A program made the translations under genes and the position numbers. Source: Minwuiaceae bacterium (GTDB lineage: Bacteria; Pseudomonadota; Alphaproteobacteria; Minwuiales; Minwuiaceae). From it: 64,000 nucleotides of DNA. The notes below the pieces were generated by a model. That model made no database searches, was not told the origin of the DNA, and saw only the letters and a program-made list of their open reading frames with translations. Shown here piece by piece: positions 25,299 to 33,974 of the stretch; positions within the stretch are counted from its first letter, which is position 1, and each line of letters opens with the position of its first letter. The stretch spans positions 1 to 64,000 of the forward strand of contig JANQEE010000055.1 in the NCBI GenBank assembly GCA_028278525.1. Reading direction: 5' to 3'.

Positions 25299-26945
25299 AT
25301 GGCCGGGCCCCGAGTAGACGACGGAACGAGCGGACCGAGCTACGTCGACGGCGGTTCCTCGAACCCCAGCGCCCCGCAGCGAAACGGTGGCGACGGTAAC
25401 GGCGGCGGTGACACGCTGGTGATCGGCAATTGGTCGGGCGCTGGCGTCGATCTACCGCCCGGCGGCGCGGACGACCACGGAGATCTCGATTCCCCCACGG
25501 TCAATCTCAACGACTGTTATATGGAAGGCATCGAATTCAAGATGATGTCGATGCAGGGCGATATCCAGACCAACCGTCTTGACACTCAGACCGGACGACT
25601 CGACCAGATCGCGGACAGGGCCGAGGCCAAGAACAAAGAGCTGATGGACCAGGTCTCCAAGCAGTTGGAGCTGTTGGCAAAGTCCGGGAAAAACAATACT
25701 GCGACGACCATCATTGGCGCTTGCGGGCTGGCTGCCGCGGTATTGGTGACGGGCTGCACGATCGGTACGGGTAGCGCGGCTGGGGCGGCGCTGGCGGTGG
25801 CCAGCCTCGTATTGATGGGGACGAATTTTACGCTAAGCGCAACGCACACCTACGACCATATGAGCGAGGATGGGGCGAAATGGCTCGAATACTCGCTGAT
25901 GATCGGCGGCGCCGTTACAGGGATGGCCGCGGGCGGCGTGTGTGCATTCGGCTCCGCCGCCGTCGCAACCGATACGACCGCCGTCGCAGGCGAGACGGCG
26001 GCGGAAGGCTCCGCCGCCGCAAGCGAGGCGGCGACGGAAGGCGGCATGGCCGCCGCCGAGGCAAGCACGCCATCTGAGGCCGCTGACGCCCTTGTAGAGG
26101 GCGTCTACCAGGGGACCGCGGCGATGGAAAGCGCCGGAGAAACCGGCGCCGAGACAACGGCCCTGGCGCAGTCAGCCACGGTCGCGGACGACGGGGCCGG
26201 GGGCGCGAGCTCGATGCAGAGCCTTGGCGACGCCGGAACCGACCCCGCGACGGGCGTGACGGACGACGCCGCCGCGTCGGCGGCGCCGAAGTCCTCTCAG
26301 GCCGACAGCGGCGGTTCGGCCGACAAGGCCGGTCCCGAGGCCGACGACGATATCGACATTTCGGACCTCGAGCTCGACGACGCCGCGCCGTCGGCGGCTC
26401 AGGAGGCCGAGGTTGCCGGGCCCGAGGGCGGTTCCGCCGACGAGGGCGCCGAGCAGCAGGTGGCCAAGCCGGATCCGAACGCCGATTCCGGCGTCGATAT
26501 CGACGACATTGTGCCCGAGGATACCGCGCCGCCGGAGGGCGAAGAGACGGTAACGGGCGAAGAGACGAGAACGGGCGATGCGCCTGAAGACGCCGCAGCG
26601 AAGCAGGATCCGGAGGATGAAGACGCCGATTCCAGGATGAAAAAGGTCATGGACATGACCACCCGCGTCGGCCGCGCCATCCAGGCAGTGGACGCCGCCT
26701 CGGAAGGCGAATTGGCGTTCGAGAAGGCGGACATCGACCGGGACATGTCTCGTCTGGAGTCCCGCCGGACGGGTATAGACGCGAAGGAGAAATACTACGA
26801 TTCCTTAACCAAAGCGAACTCCGAGTTGATACAGGACATCTTCGAGAGCTGGGAACACGTTCAGCGCCTCGGCGCGGAATCGATCGGGACCCATACCGAA
26901 ACCAACCAGGTGCTGTCGGATAATTTGGTGGAAGAAATGGTGTGA
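25299..26945 (+). CDS. sctE: Major T3SS translocator, SctE (YopB/IpaB-like)
   Basis: A 548-aa protein. An N-terminal helical/coiled region (MMSMQGDIQTNRLDTQTGRL) is followed by hydrophobic segments near 133-176 (TTIIGACGLAAAVLVTGCTI and AALAVASLVLMG) and 199-224 (MIGGAVTGMAAGGVCAFGSA) that would insert in the host membrane as a hairpin. A long Ala/Asp/Glu-rich disordered stretch (225-440) and a C-terminal coiled coil (SRLESRRTGIDAKEKYYDSL) follow. The acidic linker after the membrane segments is unusually long. It is located directly after SycD and before the second translocator. Confidence 0.75.
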   Translation: MAGPRVDDGTSGPSYVDGGSSNPSAPQRNGGDGNGGGDTLVIGNWSGAGVDLPPGGADDHGDLDSPTVNLNDCYMEGIEFKMMSMQGDIQTNRLDTQTGRLDQIADRAEAKNKELMDQVSKQLELLAKSGKNNTATTIIGACGLAAAVLVTGCTIGTGSAAGAALAVASLVLMGTNFTLSATHTYDHMSEDGAKWLEYSLMIGGAVTGMAAGGVCAFGSAAVATDTTAVAGETAAEGSAAASEAATEGGMAAAEASTPSEAADALVEGVYQGTAAMESAGETGAETTALAQSATVADDGAGGASSMQSLGDAGTDPATGVTDDAAASAAPKSSQADSGGSADKAGPEADDDIDISDLELDDAAPSAAQEAEVAGPEGGSADEGAEQQVAKPDPNADSGVDIDDIVPEDTAPPEGEETVTGEETRTGDAPEDAAAKQDPEDEDADSRMKKVMDMTTRVGRAIQAVDAASEGELAFEKADIDRDMSRLESRRTGIDAKEKYYDSLTKANSELIQDIFESWEHVQRLGAESIGTHTETNQVLSDNLVEEMV

Positions 26946-26982
26946 TGGGAATGCGATGGGCGACCGAAAAGGAGATCTAGAT

Positions 26983-27744
26983 ATGAAACCGATCGACGGT
27001 GTCGATGAGACAGTTCCGAACTACGACCGGAATGCCGGGGTCAGCGCGAATAAAACGCGCGAGCCCGGCGGCCCCGGCGTTATAGGGAGCGGCGATCCGC
27101 TGACCGTTCGGGAGGGCGACGGCCCGCGCTACGGCCCGGACGGCATTTACGGCTTCCAGCACTATCCGGAGCCGCCTGAGGAAACGGACTCGCCCGAGGC
27201 GATGAAGGCCGTCCTCGACATGATCAACAACGATGTGATTGAGAGCCTGTCGGTCTACCTCGACAAATTCATGAATGAGATGATCAGGGACCAGGGCGAG
27301 ACCGTGGTGACCGCTGGTGCCGCCATGCACAATAATTGGATAAAGAGACTCCACGCCGGCTTGGACAAGGCCCACCTGATTCACAAGGACGGAAAGCAGC
27401 AGTTTACCGCAGACATGATCACCTCCGCCGTAAGAATGTCTACACAAATCGGTACGTCGGTCGTTGGCGGTCTGCATCCCGATACCAATCAAGGTACCCT
27501 CATGGCGACCAGCCAGGGCTTCGATGCCGCGGCCAACTTCGGCACCAGCATCGGCAAGAAGATGCACGCGAACATCGAGGCAAAAGAAGCGCGAGACGAC
27601 GCGAAGTCTGAGTCGGCGTCTTCGGGCGAGAGCGCGGCGAGCAGCAGGTACTCCGACCTCTACAGCTCCATCGTCGACCTGTTGTCTAAGAGGGCTTCGG
27701 CGTCCTCGGAGGTCGAGCAGGTCAATCGTACCTACTTCTCCTGA
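26983..27744 (+). CDS. sctB: Minor T3SS translocator, SctB (YopD/EspB-like)
   Basis: A 253-aa protein. The ATG at 26983 has AAGGAG 8 nt upstream, preferred over a start 27 nt earlier. Residues 1-75 are disordered. Residues 80-130 are amphipathic helix (MINNDVIESLSVYLDKFMNE). A weakly hydrophobic Gly/Ala segment follows (MITSAVRMSTQIGTSVVGGL), then a C-terminal helix rich in Lys/Glu/Ser. Size, lack of signal peptide and position after the YopB-like gene fit the second translocator, which completes the pore in the host membrane. The membrane segment is weaker than in YopD, so the call rests partly on synteny. Confidence 0.65.
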   Translation: MKPIDGVDETVPNYDRNAGVSANKTREPGGPGVIGSGDPLTVREGDGPRYGPDGIYGFQHYPEPPEETDSPEAMKAVLDMINNDVIESLSVYLDKFMNEMIRDQGETVVTAGAAMHNNWIKRLHAGLDKAHLIHKDGKQQFTADMITSAVRMSTQIGTSVVGGLHPDTNQGTLMATSQGFDAAANFGTSIGKKMHANIEAKEARDDAKSESASSGESAASSRYSDLYSSIVDLLSKRASASSEVEQVNRTYFS

Positions 27745-27810
27745 GTTCTTGGCCGGAAACGGCGGTTGCATGTCTGCGATACGTGGACAGTAGAACGAAA
27801 ACGCTGGGGG

Positions 27811-30063
27811 ATGCGGACAACCTTGTTGGATTCACGCAGAACGAGAACGTCGCCAGGCGACGGCCGGAAACCGGTGCGCAGCGAAAGCCGCGGCGCGGCG
27901 AGGCGCCGGCCCCGGTCTGCCCGCCGGAGTGGGCGGGCGGCCGCGGCAGCGGGCGCGACGCTCGTTTCCGTGCTTCTCGCCGGATGCGCGCAGCATGCGG
28001 AGCGTGGCGGCGGTCCCGCCGGGTCCGGGTCCGTGCTGGGCGAGACCGCGCCCTTTTCAAGGTCGGCCGACGTGCAGCGCGGGTCGCGCTCCGATACCGG
28101 GGCTTTGCTGGTCGACCGGCGGCTCGGCACGGATCGGTTTATCGATCCGCGGGCCGTGCGCGCGTCCGCGGGCCCGCCGGTGACGCTTGAGGGGCCCGAC
28201 CGGTACTCGATCAATCTCGTCGATGTGCCGATCCGGCAGGCGGCGCAGGCCATTCTCGGCGACACGCTTGGGTTAACCTATGCGCTGGCCGAGAGCGTCT
28301 CGGGCACGGTAACGGTGCAGACGTCCAGCCCGCTGAGCCGCGCCGACCTCTACGACACGTTCGAGAACGTGTTGTCGCTAAACGACCTTGCGATCGAGCG
28401 GAACGGAGACACGGTGGAGATCGTGCAGGCCGCCGCCGCGACGGCGAAATTCCGGCTGGCGAACGGCCGGGTGCCACCGGGCGCCGCCATCATTGTAATC
28501 CCGCTGCGTTTCGTCGGTGTGGCCGAGATGCGGCGGATCCTCGAGCCGATCGTCTCTCCCTCCCTGACGATCGGCGAGAACGAGAATCGTAACATCCTGT
28601 TCGTATCCGGACAGCGCAGGGAAGTCGAGGCGGTAATCGAGGCGGTGAACATCTTCGACATCGACGTGCTCGAAGGCCGTTCCGTCAGCCGGGTGCGGCT
28701 CCGGCGCGCGATACCCAGCGCGGTCGCGGAGCAGTTGGCGGCCGTGTTCGGCACCGGGTTGGGGGGATCGCTGGAAGGCGTGCTGCGCTTCGTGCCCAAC
28801 GACGTCGACGGATCGATCCTGATCATCTCCTCGCGCCGCCGCTACATCGCCGAGGCGGAGGAATGGATCCGCGACTTCGAGGAGGGTAGCGGCCAGGCGC
28901 CGGTCGTGGTGGTCTACCGTCTGGAGAACCGGGACGCGGAGGATCTTGCGTCGGTGATCAACTCGCTGCTTGCGTACGGCGGCGCCGGGGTGGCCAGCCA
29001 GGGAGGGCCAGGCGCGGCACCGGCGGCCGGCGCGGCGGAAGCGGCCGGCGCCCCACCGGGCGACGCCCCGGCGGATGGGCCTCCGGCGGGCGGGCCCCCG
29101 GCGTTGGAGGCGGTGCCCGACCCGTTGCTCGTCGCCGGCGCCGGCGCCGTGGTGGTAGCAGACGATATCGCCAACTCGATCGTCGCCTATGCAACCCCCG
29201 CCCAACAGGATGAGATCGCCGCGCTTGTCCGCCAGCTCGACGACGTGGCCGCGCAGGTGCTGCTGGAGGCGACCATCGCCGAGGTGGATCTGAGGGACGA
29301 TCTCGACTTCGGCGTCCGTTACTTCTTGGAATCCGGCGACTTCAGGACGAGGTTCACCGGCATCGCCGCCTTGGGTTTCAATTCCGTCATACCCGGATTC
29401 AACGCGATTTTCGACAACGGGCAGGTCTCCGTCGCGCTAAACGCGCTGTCGGAGGTTACGGATGTCAATATCCTCTCGGCGCCATCGCTCTTGGTGCTCG
29501 ACAACCGGGAGGCGGAGCTTAACGTCGGCGCTCAGGTACCTATCGCGGTCTCGAGCGCTGTGAGCGTGAGCGATCCGGACGCGCCCATCGTCAACGAAAT
29601 CGAACAGAAGGACACAGGCGTCATCCTCAACGTCCGCCCGCGGGTGAGCGGTACGGGACGGGTGATCCTGGAGGTGCGGCAGGAGGTCAGCGACGTGGTC
29701 GAAACGGACACCTCCGGCATCGACTCGCCCACGATCCAGCAGCGCATCGTCTCGACCACGGTGGCGGTGGACGACGGGCAAAGCCTGGTTATCGGCGGCC
29801 TGATCCGAGAATTCCAGACGCGCACTCAGCAGAAGGTACCGCTCCTCGGCGACGTCCCCGTCCTCGGCGCCGCGTTCCGCAACACCTCGGACAACGACGC
29901 CCGCACGGAACTCCTGGTCATCATCACGCCGCGGGTGGTTCGCGACGTGCGGGAGGCGCGGCGGGTGACGGAAGAGTACCGCCGGAAACTGACCCGGCCG
30001 TCGGAGCTTCTCGGCGAGGCCCCCTCGGATCCGCGACACCAGCTTCGGCGCATGTTTTACTGA
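27811..30063 (+). CDS. sctC: Outer-membrane secretin SctC, GspD-like
   Basis: A 750-aa secretin. An Arg-rich leader ends in a hydrophobic signal with lipobox LLAGC (Cys59). An N0 domain follows (VDVPIRQAAQAILGDTLGLT), then N1-N3-type repeats (IVIPLRFVGVAEMRRILEPI; VVVYRLENRDAEDLASVINS) with a Pro/Ala/Gly loop at about 389-443. The secretin core runs from VLLEATIAEVDLRDDLDFGV to VPLLGDVPVLGAAFRN and TELLVIITPRVV. These last motifs are those of GspD (type II secretion), not the usual YscC/InvG ending. It would form the outer-membrane ring for the needle. Start uncertain: no good ribosome site before 27811, and a GTG at 27874 is possible. Confidence 0.85.
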   Translation: MRTTLLDSRRTRTSPGDGRKPVRSESRGAARRRPRSARRSGRAAAAAGATLVSVLLAGCAQHAERGGGPAGSGSVLGETAPFSRSADVQRGSRSDTGALLVDRRLGTDRFIDPRAVRASAGPPVTLEGPDRYSINLVDVPIRQAAQAILGDTLGLTYALAESVSGTVTVQTSSPLSRADLYDTFENVLSLNDLAIERNGDTVEIVQAAAATAKFRLANGRVPPGAAIIVIPLRFVGVAEMRRILEPIVSPSLTIGENENRNILFVSGQRREVEAVIEAVNIFDIDVLEGRSVSRVRLRRAIPSAVAEQLAAVFGTGLGGSLEGVLRFVPNDVDGSILIISSRRRYIAEAEEWIRDFEEGSGQAPVVVVYRLENRDAEDLASVINSLLAYGGAGVASQGGPGAAPAAGAAEAAGAPPGDAPADGPPAGGPPALEAVPDPLLVAGAGAVVVADDIANSIVAYATPAQQDEIAALVRQLDDVAAQVLLEATIAEVDLRDDLDFGVRYFLESGDFRTRFTGIAALGFNSVIPGFNAIFDNGQVSVALNALSEVTDVNILSAPSLLVLDNREAELNVGAQVPIAVSSAVSVSDPDAPIVNEIEQKDTGVILNVRPRVSGTGRVILEVRQEVSDVVETDTSGIDSPTIQQRIVSTTVAVDDGQSLVIGGLIREFQTRTQQKVPLLGDVPVLGAAFRNTSDNDARTELLVIITPRVVRDVREARRVTEEYRRKLTRPSELLGEAPSDPRHQLRRMFY

Positions 30064-30078
30064 GGTCCGGACCGGGCT

Positions 30079-31134
30079 TCAGTCGCCGTGCCGCCGCTCC
30101 TCCTCGAGGTCGCGGACGGCGCGTAGGATCTCCGCGACGCCTTCGATCATCTCGCTCGGGATGTACTGGTTGAGGGTCCCCTCGAAAAACAGGCCGCGGG
30201 CGACCGGGATGTTCTCGAATACCGGAATGCCGGCCTCGTTGGCGATCTTGACAATGCGCTTGGCGACCAGCCGCTGGCCTTTCGCGGCGATGATCGGCAG
30301 TGGCGTTTCCCCCTCTTGATAGTAGATGGCGACGGCGAGGTGGATCGGGTTGGTGACGACGACGCGCGACTTGCGCACAGATTGATCCGAGTCGCCCTGG
30401 GCGATCTCGCGCTGAAGCTGGCGGCGATGACCCTTGAGGTGCGGATCGCCCTCACTCTCCTTGTATTCACGCTTCACCTCGTCTTTCGACATCATCTGCT
30501 CTTTGTTGAACTGCCACTTCTGGAACACGTAGTCGGCGAAGGCGATGACGATATAGGCGAACGAGGTGTAGACGATGATCTGGACCAAAAGCTTGCCGAG
30601 CAGCGGCACGATGCAGGCCTGGCCGCAGTAGGGGAGACGGACCAGCTCCTGCAGGCTGTTGCGGATGACCAGGCCAAGCAGTATCGATAGGAAGACGATC
30701 TTCACGATCGACTTGATGAACTCGACCAGGTTCTTCCGGTTGAAGATCTTCTTGACGCCCGACACCGGGCTCAGGTTGCTCAGCTTCGGCTTCACCGACT
30801 CGAATGAGACAAGGAATCCGAACTGCCCTAGATTGGCGGCGATCGCCACGACGAACGCCGTCGCTACAATCGGGGCGACGACGATGATAGCGGTTGGGGC
30901 GACCACGTTCATGATCCCTTCCACGCTTTCGCCGAACGGCTCCCCAAGCCAAACGGCAGGTTCGAGGATCATGCCGGCGATCTCGTCGATGAAGATACCC
31001 ATCATCGCAACCATCACGCCGAAGATCGCGACGAGGATGGCAGCGGAAACGACTTCACGGCTCTTGCCCACCTGCCCCTTCTTGCGCGCGTCGCGCAGCT
31101 TCTTCGAGGTCGGCTGTTCGGTCTTTTCCGTCAT
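30079..31134 (-). CDS. sctU: Export gate switch protein SctU (YscU/FlhB family)
   Basis: A 351-aa protein with four N-terminal membrane helices (residues 30-210) and a cytoplasmic C-terminal domain. The family autocleavage site N-P-T-H reads N-P-I-H here (Asn262-Pro263-Ile264-His265 in VVVTNPIHLAVAIYY). The nucleophilic Asn and Pro are intact but the Thr is replaced. Downstream motifs GQRLVAKRIVKIANEAGIPV and FENIPVARGLF are canonical. SctU switches substrates after needle completion. The gene overlaps sctT by 4 bp and converges with sctC with a 15-bp gap. Confidence 0.95.
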   Translation of the reverse strand: MTEKTEQPTSKKLRDARKKGQVGKSREVVSAAILVAIFGVMVAMMGIFIDEIAGMILEPAVWLGEPFGESVEGIMNVVAPTAIIVVAPIVATAFVVAIAANLGQFGFLVSFESVKPKLSNLSPVSGVKKIFNRKNLVEFIKSIVKIVFLSILLGLVIRNSLQELVRLPYCGQACIVPLLGKLLVQIIVYTSFAYIVIAFADYVFQKWQFNKEQMMSKDEVKREYKESEGDPHLKGHRRQLQREIAQGDSDQSVRKSRVVVTNPIHLAVAIYYQEGETPLPIIAAKGQRLVAKRIVKIANEAGIPVFENIPVARGLFFEGTLNQYIPSEMIEGVAEILRAVRDLEEERRHGD

Positions 31135-31913
31135 CTGACAAGCGCGCGGACGATATCGAGATGGCCGAGCGACCAGACGAATTGCTCCTGCCAGACCAGT
31201 GGCAGCAGGCCGACGTAGAGGGCGAGCATGAGGATGCCGACCGCGCTCTTTACCGGCATGGCCAGGAAGAACACGTTGAGCTGCGGCGCGAAGCGGCTGA
31301 TCATTCCAAGTGCGAACTCGCTGAGAAACATCGCAATCATGGCGGGCGCGGCAAGCACGAGGGCGAGCGCCATGAGGTGGTCGAGTAGGCCTAGGAAATG
31401 CTTAACGAAAGCAGGTTCGAAGACCGGGATGAAGCTATCCACCGGTAGCAGCATGTAGCTCCGGTAGATCGCGAGCAGGGTCAGGGTGAACGCTCCGCTG
31501 ACAAGGTAGAAGAGCGTGACCACCTGCATCATGAAGATGCCGATCGGCGACGTCTGGGCACCGGTCAGCGGGTCGACGGAGCTGGCCATGGTGGAGCCGC
31601 GTTGATTGTCGATGAAGTAGCCGAAAGACTCTACGGCCCAGAATATTACGCTCAGGCCGAAGCCCATCAGTACGCCGATCGCGATCTCCTTGGCTACGAT
31701 GAAGCCAAGTTCCATGGCGGAAAACGCGGCGGGATCGATACCGTCGGTCAGCATCGGATAAAGCGGCAACGTGAGCCCGACGATGACCACCATGCGCGCC
31801 GAGCCCACGAGCACGTTGCGTCCAAACACCGGGATCATCGCGAACACAGCGACCATGCGCGCCATCCCGATGGTCAGGACCAGGATCTCCTTGAAGAGGT
31901 CCGTAAGGTCCAT
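31131..31913 (-). CDS. sctT: Export gate protein SctT (YscT/FliR family)
   Basis: A 260-aa integral membrane protein with about six helices. Family features include MIPVFGRNVLVGSARMVVIV, the conserved KEIAIGVLMGFGLSV, the FxxxxxxDxQRG-like WAVESFGYFIDNQRGSTMAS, and a C-terminal hydrophobic helix. SctT joins SctR and SctS in the pseudohelical entry portal of the export channel. It overlaps sctU by 4 bp and lies 5 nt after sctS. Confidence 0.95.
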   Translation of the reverse strand: MDLTDLFKEILVLTIGMARMVAVFAMIPVFGRNVLVGSARMVVIVGLTLPLYPMLTDGIDPAAFSAMELGFIVAKEIAIGVLMGFGLSVIFWAVESFGYFIDNQRGSTMASSVDPLTGAQTSPIGIFMMQVVTLFYLVSGAFTLTLLAIYRSYMLLPVDSFIPVFEPAFVKHFLGLLDHLMALALVLAAPAMIAMFLSEFALGMISRFAPQLNVFFLAMPVKSAVGILMLALYVGLLPLVWQEQFVWSLGHLDIVRALVR

Positions 31914-31918
31914 CGGCG

Positions 31919-32182
31919 CTACATCGTCCCGATGGTTGCGAAGACCCGGTCTCCGAAGTTCAACAGTTCCCGTCCCAGCCAGGCCGCCGTCGCGAAAATC
32001 ACCAGCACCACGACCAAGAGCTTGATCGCGAAGGAGAGCGTCTGCTCCTGGATTTGGGTCAGCGCCTGTAGGAGCGCGACCAGCGTGCCCACGCCGGCGG
32101 CGGCGATTATGGGCGGCATGGAGAGGTAGAGCACCAGCAGGAGAGCCTGCGTCGTGTGAGAGATGATGTCAGTGACGTCCAT
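31919..32182 (-). CDS. sctS: Export gate protein SctS (YscS/FliQ family)
   Basis: An 87-aa protein with two membrane helices (QALLLVLYLSMPPIIAAAGV and LSFAIKLLVVVLVIFATAAW) flanking the conserved loop LLQALTQIQEQTL. Length equals that of the family. The ATG at 32182 has GGGAAAGAG just upstream; the longer open frame adds non-family residues. Four copies of SctS complete the core export complex. Confidence 0.95.
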   Translation of the reverse strand: MDVTDIISHTTQALLLVLYLSMPPIIAAAGVGTLVALLQALTQIQEQTLSFAIKLLVVVLVIFATAAWLGRELLNFGDRVFATIGTM

Positions 32183-32193
32183 CCGCTCTTTCC

Positions 32194-32844
32194 CTAGGTG
32201 TAGGTTAGTACGAGGCCCTGCACAAGCCGCGTCCATCCGTCGAGCAGCACGAACAGGAGCAGTTTGAACGGTAGCGAGATGGTCATGGGGGAGACCATCA
32301 TCATCCCCATAGCGAGCAGTATGTTTGAGACGATCAGGTCGATCGCGATGAACGGCAAGTAGATCAGGAAGCCGATCTGGAACGCCGACTTCAACTCGCT
32401 AAGCGTAAAGGCGGGGATCAACACGAGGAGATGGTCGGCGTTGGCGGAATCGCGCAACTCCAGTGGCCAGATCTCCTGTGCCGTGTCGATGAAGAAATCG
32501 ATGGCGCCCTGCTCGGCGTGGACTCGCAAGAACTTTCGGAACGGTTCCGCTGCGTGGCTGGCTGCTTGAATCAACTCTTCGGCCGATGCGGTGTCCAGGT
32601 CAACCGCGGAGAGCTCGCCGGCAACCGCGCTGATCACGGGTGCGATCACGTAGGCAGTCAGCACCAGCGCGATGCCGTGGAGTACCATGTTCGGCGGCAC
32701 CTGTTGTACGCCAAGCGCGTTCCGGATCAGCGAGAGCACGACCACGATCTTGACGAACGACGTCGCCATCAGCGCGATGAACGGGATCAGCGCGATGAGC
32801 GCGAGGACGCCCATCAGGCTGATCGGGTTCGGCAGCTCGATCAT
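32194..32844 (-). CDS. sctR: Export gate protein SctR (YscR/FliP family)
   Basis: A 216-aa protein with four membrane helices. It contains the diagnostic FVKIVVVLSLIRNALGVQQV, PPNMVLHGIALVLTAYVIAP, and LLVLIPAFTLSELKSAFQIG followed by FLIYLPFIAIDLIVSNILLA and MGMMMVSPMTISLPFKLLLF. Five copies form the bulk of the export portal. Its ATG overlaps the TGA of sctQ (ATGA). It is among the most confidently identified genes here. Confidence 0.97.
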   Translation of the reverse strand: MIELPNPISLMGVLALIALIPFIALMATSFVKIVVVLSLIRNALGVQQVPPNMVLHGIALVLTAYVIAPVISAVAGELSAVDLDTASAEELIQAASHAAEPFRKFLRVHAEQGAIDFFIDTAQEIWPLELRDSANADHLLVLIPAFTLSELKSAFQIGFLIYLPFIAIDLIVSNILLAMGMMMVSPMTISLPFKLLLFVLLDGWTRLVQGLVLTYT

Positions 32845-33965
32845 TGCGTATCGCTCTTATCGTCATCCAAGGCGGGCGCGGCGATGAGGCCCGTTACGCG
32901 CACACCGACGCGGCCGTTGATGCTCACGATCTCGCCGCGGCCGATCTCCCGTCCCGCAGCGCGGATAGAGACCGGACCGGATGCTGGAGCGTCGAGCGTG
33001 AAGACGTGGCCGGGGGCGAGAGCGCGCAGCTCATCCAGCGGCAGGGCCGCCTCGCCGAGCACGAAGGTCAGTCGGATCTCGAGATCGTCGAGCGCGGGTG
33101 TGGGTGTGGGTTCGGGGGCCGGTTCAGGATCGGCCTCCCCGGCACAAGCATCGTCTTTGTCGGATATTGCCATCGGAAACATCTCCTCTATCGTCGCTTT
33201 CGCCCCGTCGATCCGGGCGTAGGCGATACGCTGGCCGGAGCCTCGCAGTGTCAGCGTCACCCGATCCGGATCCGATCCCGGGTTCAGCAGTACGACATCG
33301 CCTAAGTCCAGCGATCGGAGCGCATCTAGGGGGACTTGGATTTCGGCGATCACCGCCTCCAGAGCGGCAGGAACCCGGCCCCAGGCCGCGAAGCGGCGCG
33401 CGGGCGGGGCGGTCTTCAACGCGTGGACGAGAGTAGCGGCAGCGTCCGTTGACAGCGAAAGCCGTGCCCGCCACCCGGCATCCGTTGGAAGGATGGACAC
33501 AAGCGCGGCCTGACCGTCGCCGTTCGGGGCGGCTGCTTCCGGGTCCGCCGTGAGGGAGATGCTGAGACCATTTGCGAACGCCGCTGCCAGTGGCTCCAGC
33601 GCCGCGGCGCCAAGCGCGGCGAGGAGGACCCGTGGCAGATCTTCGGGCGTATCAGGAACCGCGACGTCCGGTAGAAGCGCCGCGAGCGCCGCGCGGTCGA
33701 GGTCGAGCTGTGCCGGGGCGCCGTCCAACCGGGCCGAGACCGCGAGCCTGCTGGCGTGCGATCCGTCGCCGATGCCCGACGCCAGGCGCAGAGCGACGGC
33801 CTTTTCCCCGATCTGCGCCGTCAGCGCTGGCTCGCGGCCCAGAATCAGATTGGCGAACGCAACTTCCCGCGGCTTGAGCCGGGGCGGGTCGAAAGCGACC
33901 TCCCGTGGCTTGAGCCGGGGTGGAGCGGGCGCGATAGGCGCGGCAAGGGTTGAGCCGTTAGGCAT
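32841..33965 (-). CDS. sctQ: Sorting-platform protein SctQ (YscQ/SpoA family)
   Basis: A 374-aa protein. The C-terminal SpoA domain (about 295-365) reads LTFVLGEAALPLDELRALAP, GHVFTLDAP and IGRGEIVSINGRVGVRVTGL; a second, weaker SpoA-like region (LDALRSLDLGDVVLLNPGSD) precedes it. SctQ forms the cytoplasmic pods that receive chaperone-substrate complexes. The N-terminus carries a duplicated 12-residue unit (PPRLKPREVAF twice). An internal start producing a short SctQ-C, as in YscQ, is possible but not established. Confidence 0.9.
   Translation of the reverse strand: MPNGSTLAAPIAPAPPRLKPREVAFDPPRLKPREVAFANLILGREPALTAQIGEKAVALRLASGIGDGSHASRLAVSARLDGAPAQLDLDRAALAALLPDVAVPDTPEDLPRVLLAALGAAALEPLAAAFANGLSISLTADPEAAAPNGDGQAALVSILPTDAGWRARLSLSTDAAATLVHALKTAPPARRFAAWGRVPAALEAVIAEIQVPLDALRSLDLGDVVLLNPGSDPDRVTLTLRGSGQRIAYARIDGAKATIEEMFPMAISDKDDACAGEADPEPAPEPTPTPALDDLEIRLTFVLGEAALPLDELRALAPGHVFTLDAPASGPVSIRAAGREIGRGEIVSINGRVGVRVTGLIAAPALDDDKSDTQ
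33855..33926 (-). repeat. 36-bp tandem duplication inside sctQ
   Basis: Two adjacent 36-bp units (33855-33890 and 33891-33926) encode PPRLKPREVAF twice near the SctQ N-terminus. The copies differ at only a few bases, so the duplication looks recent and in frame. Confidence 0.85.
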
Positions 33966-33974
33966 TTGGCTTCA

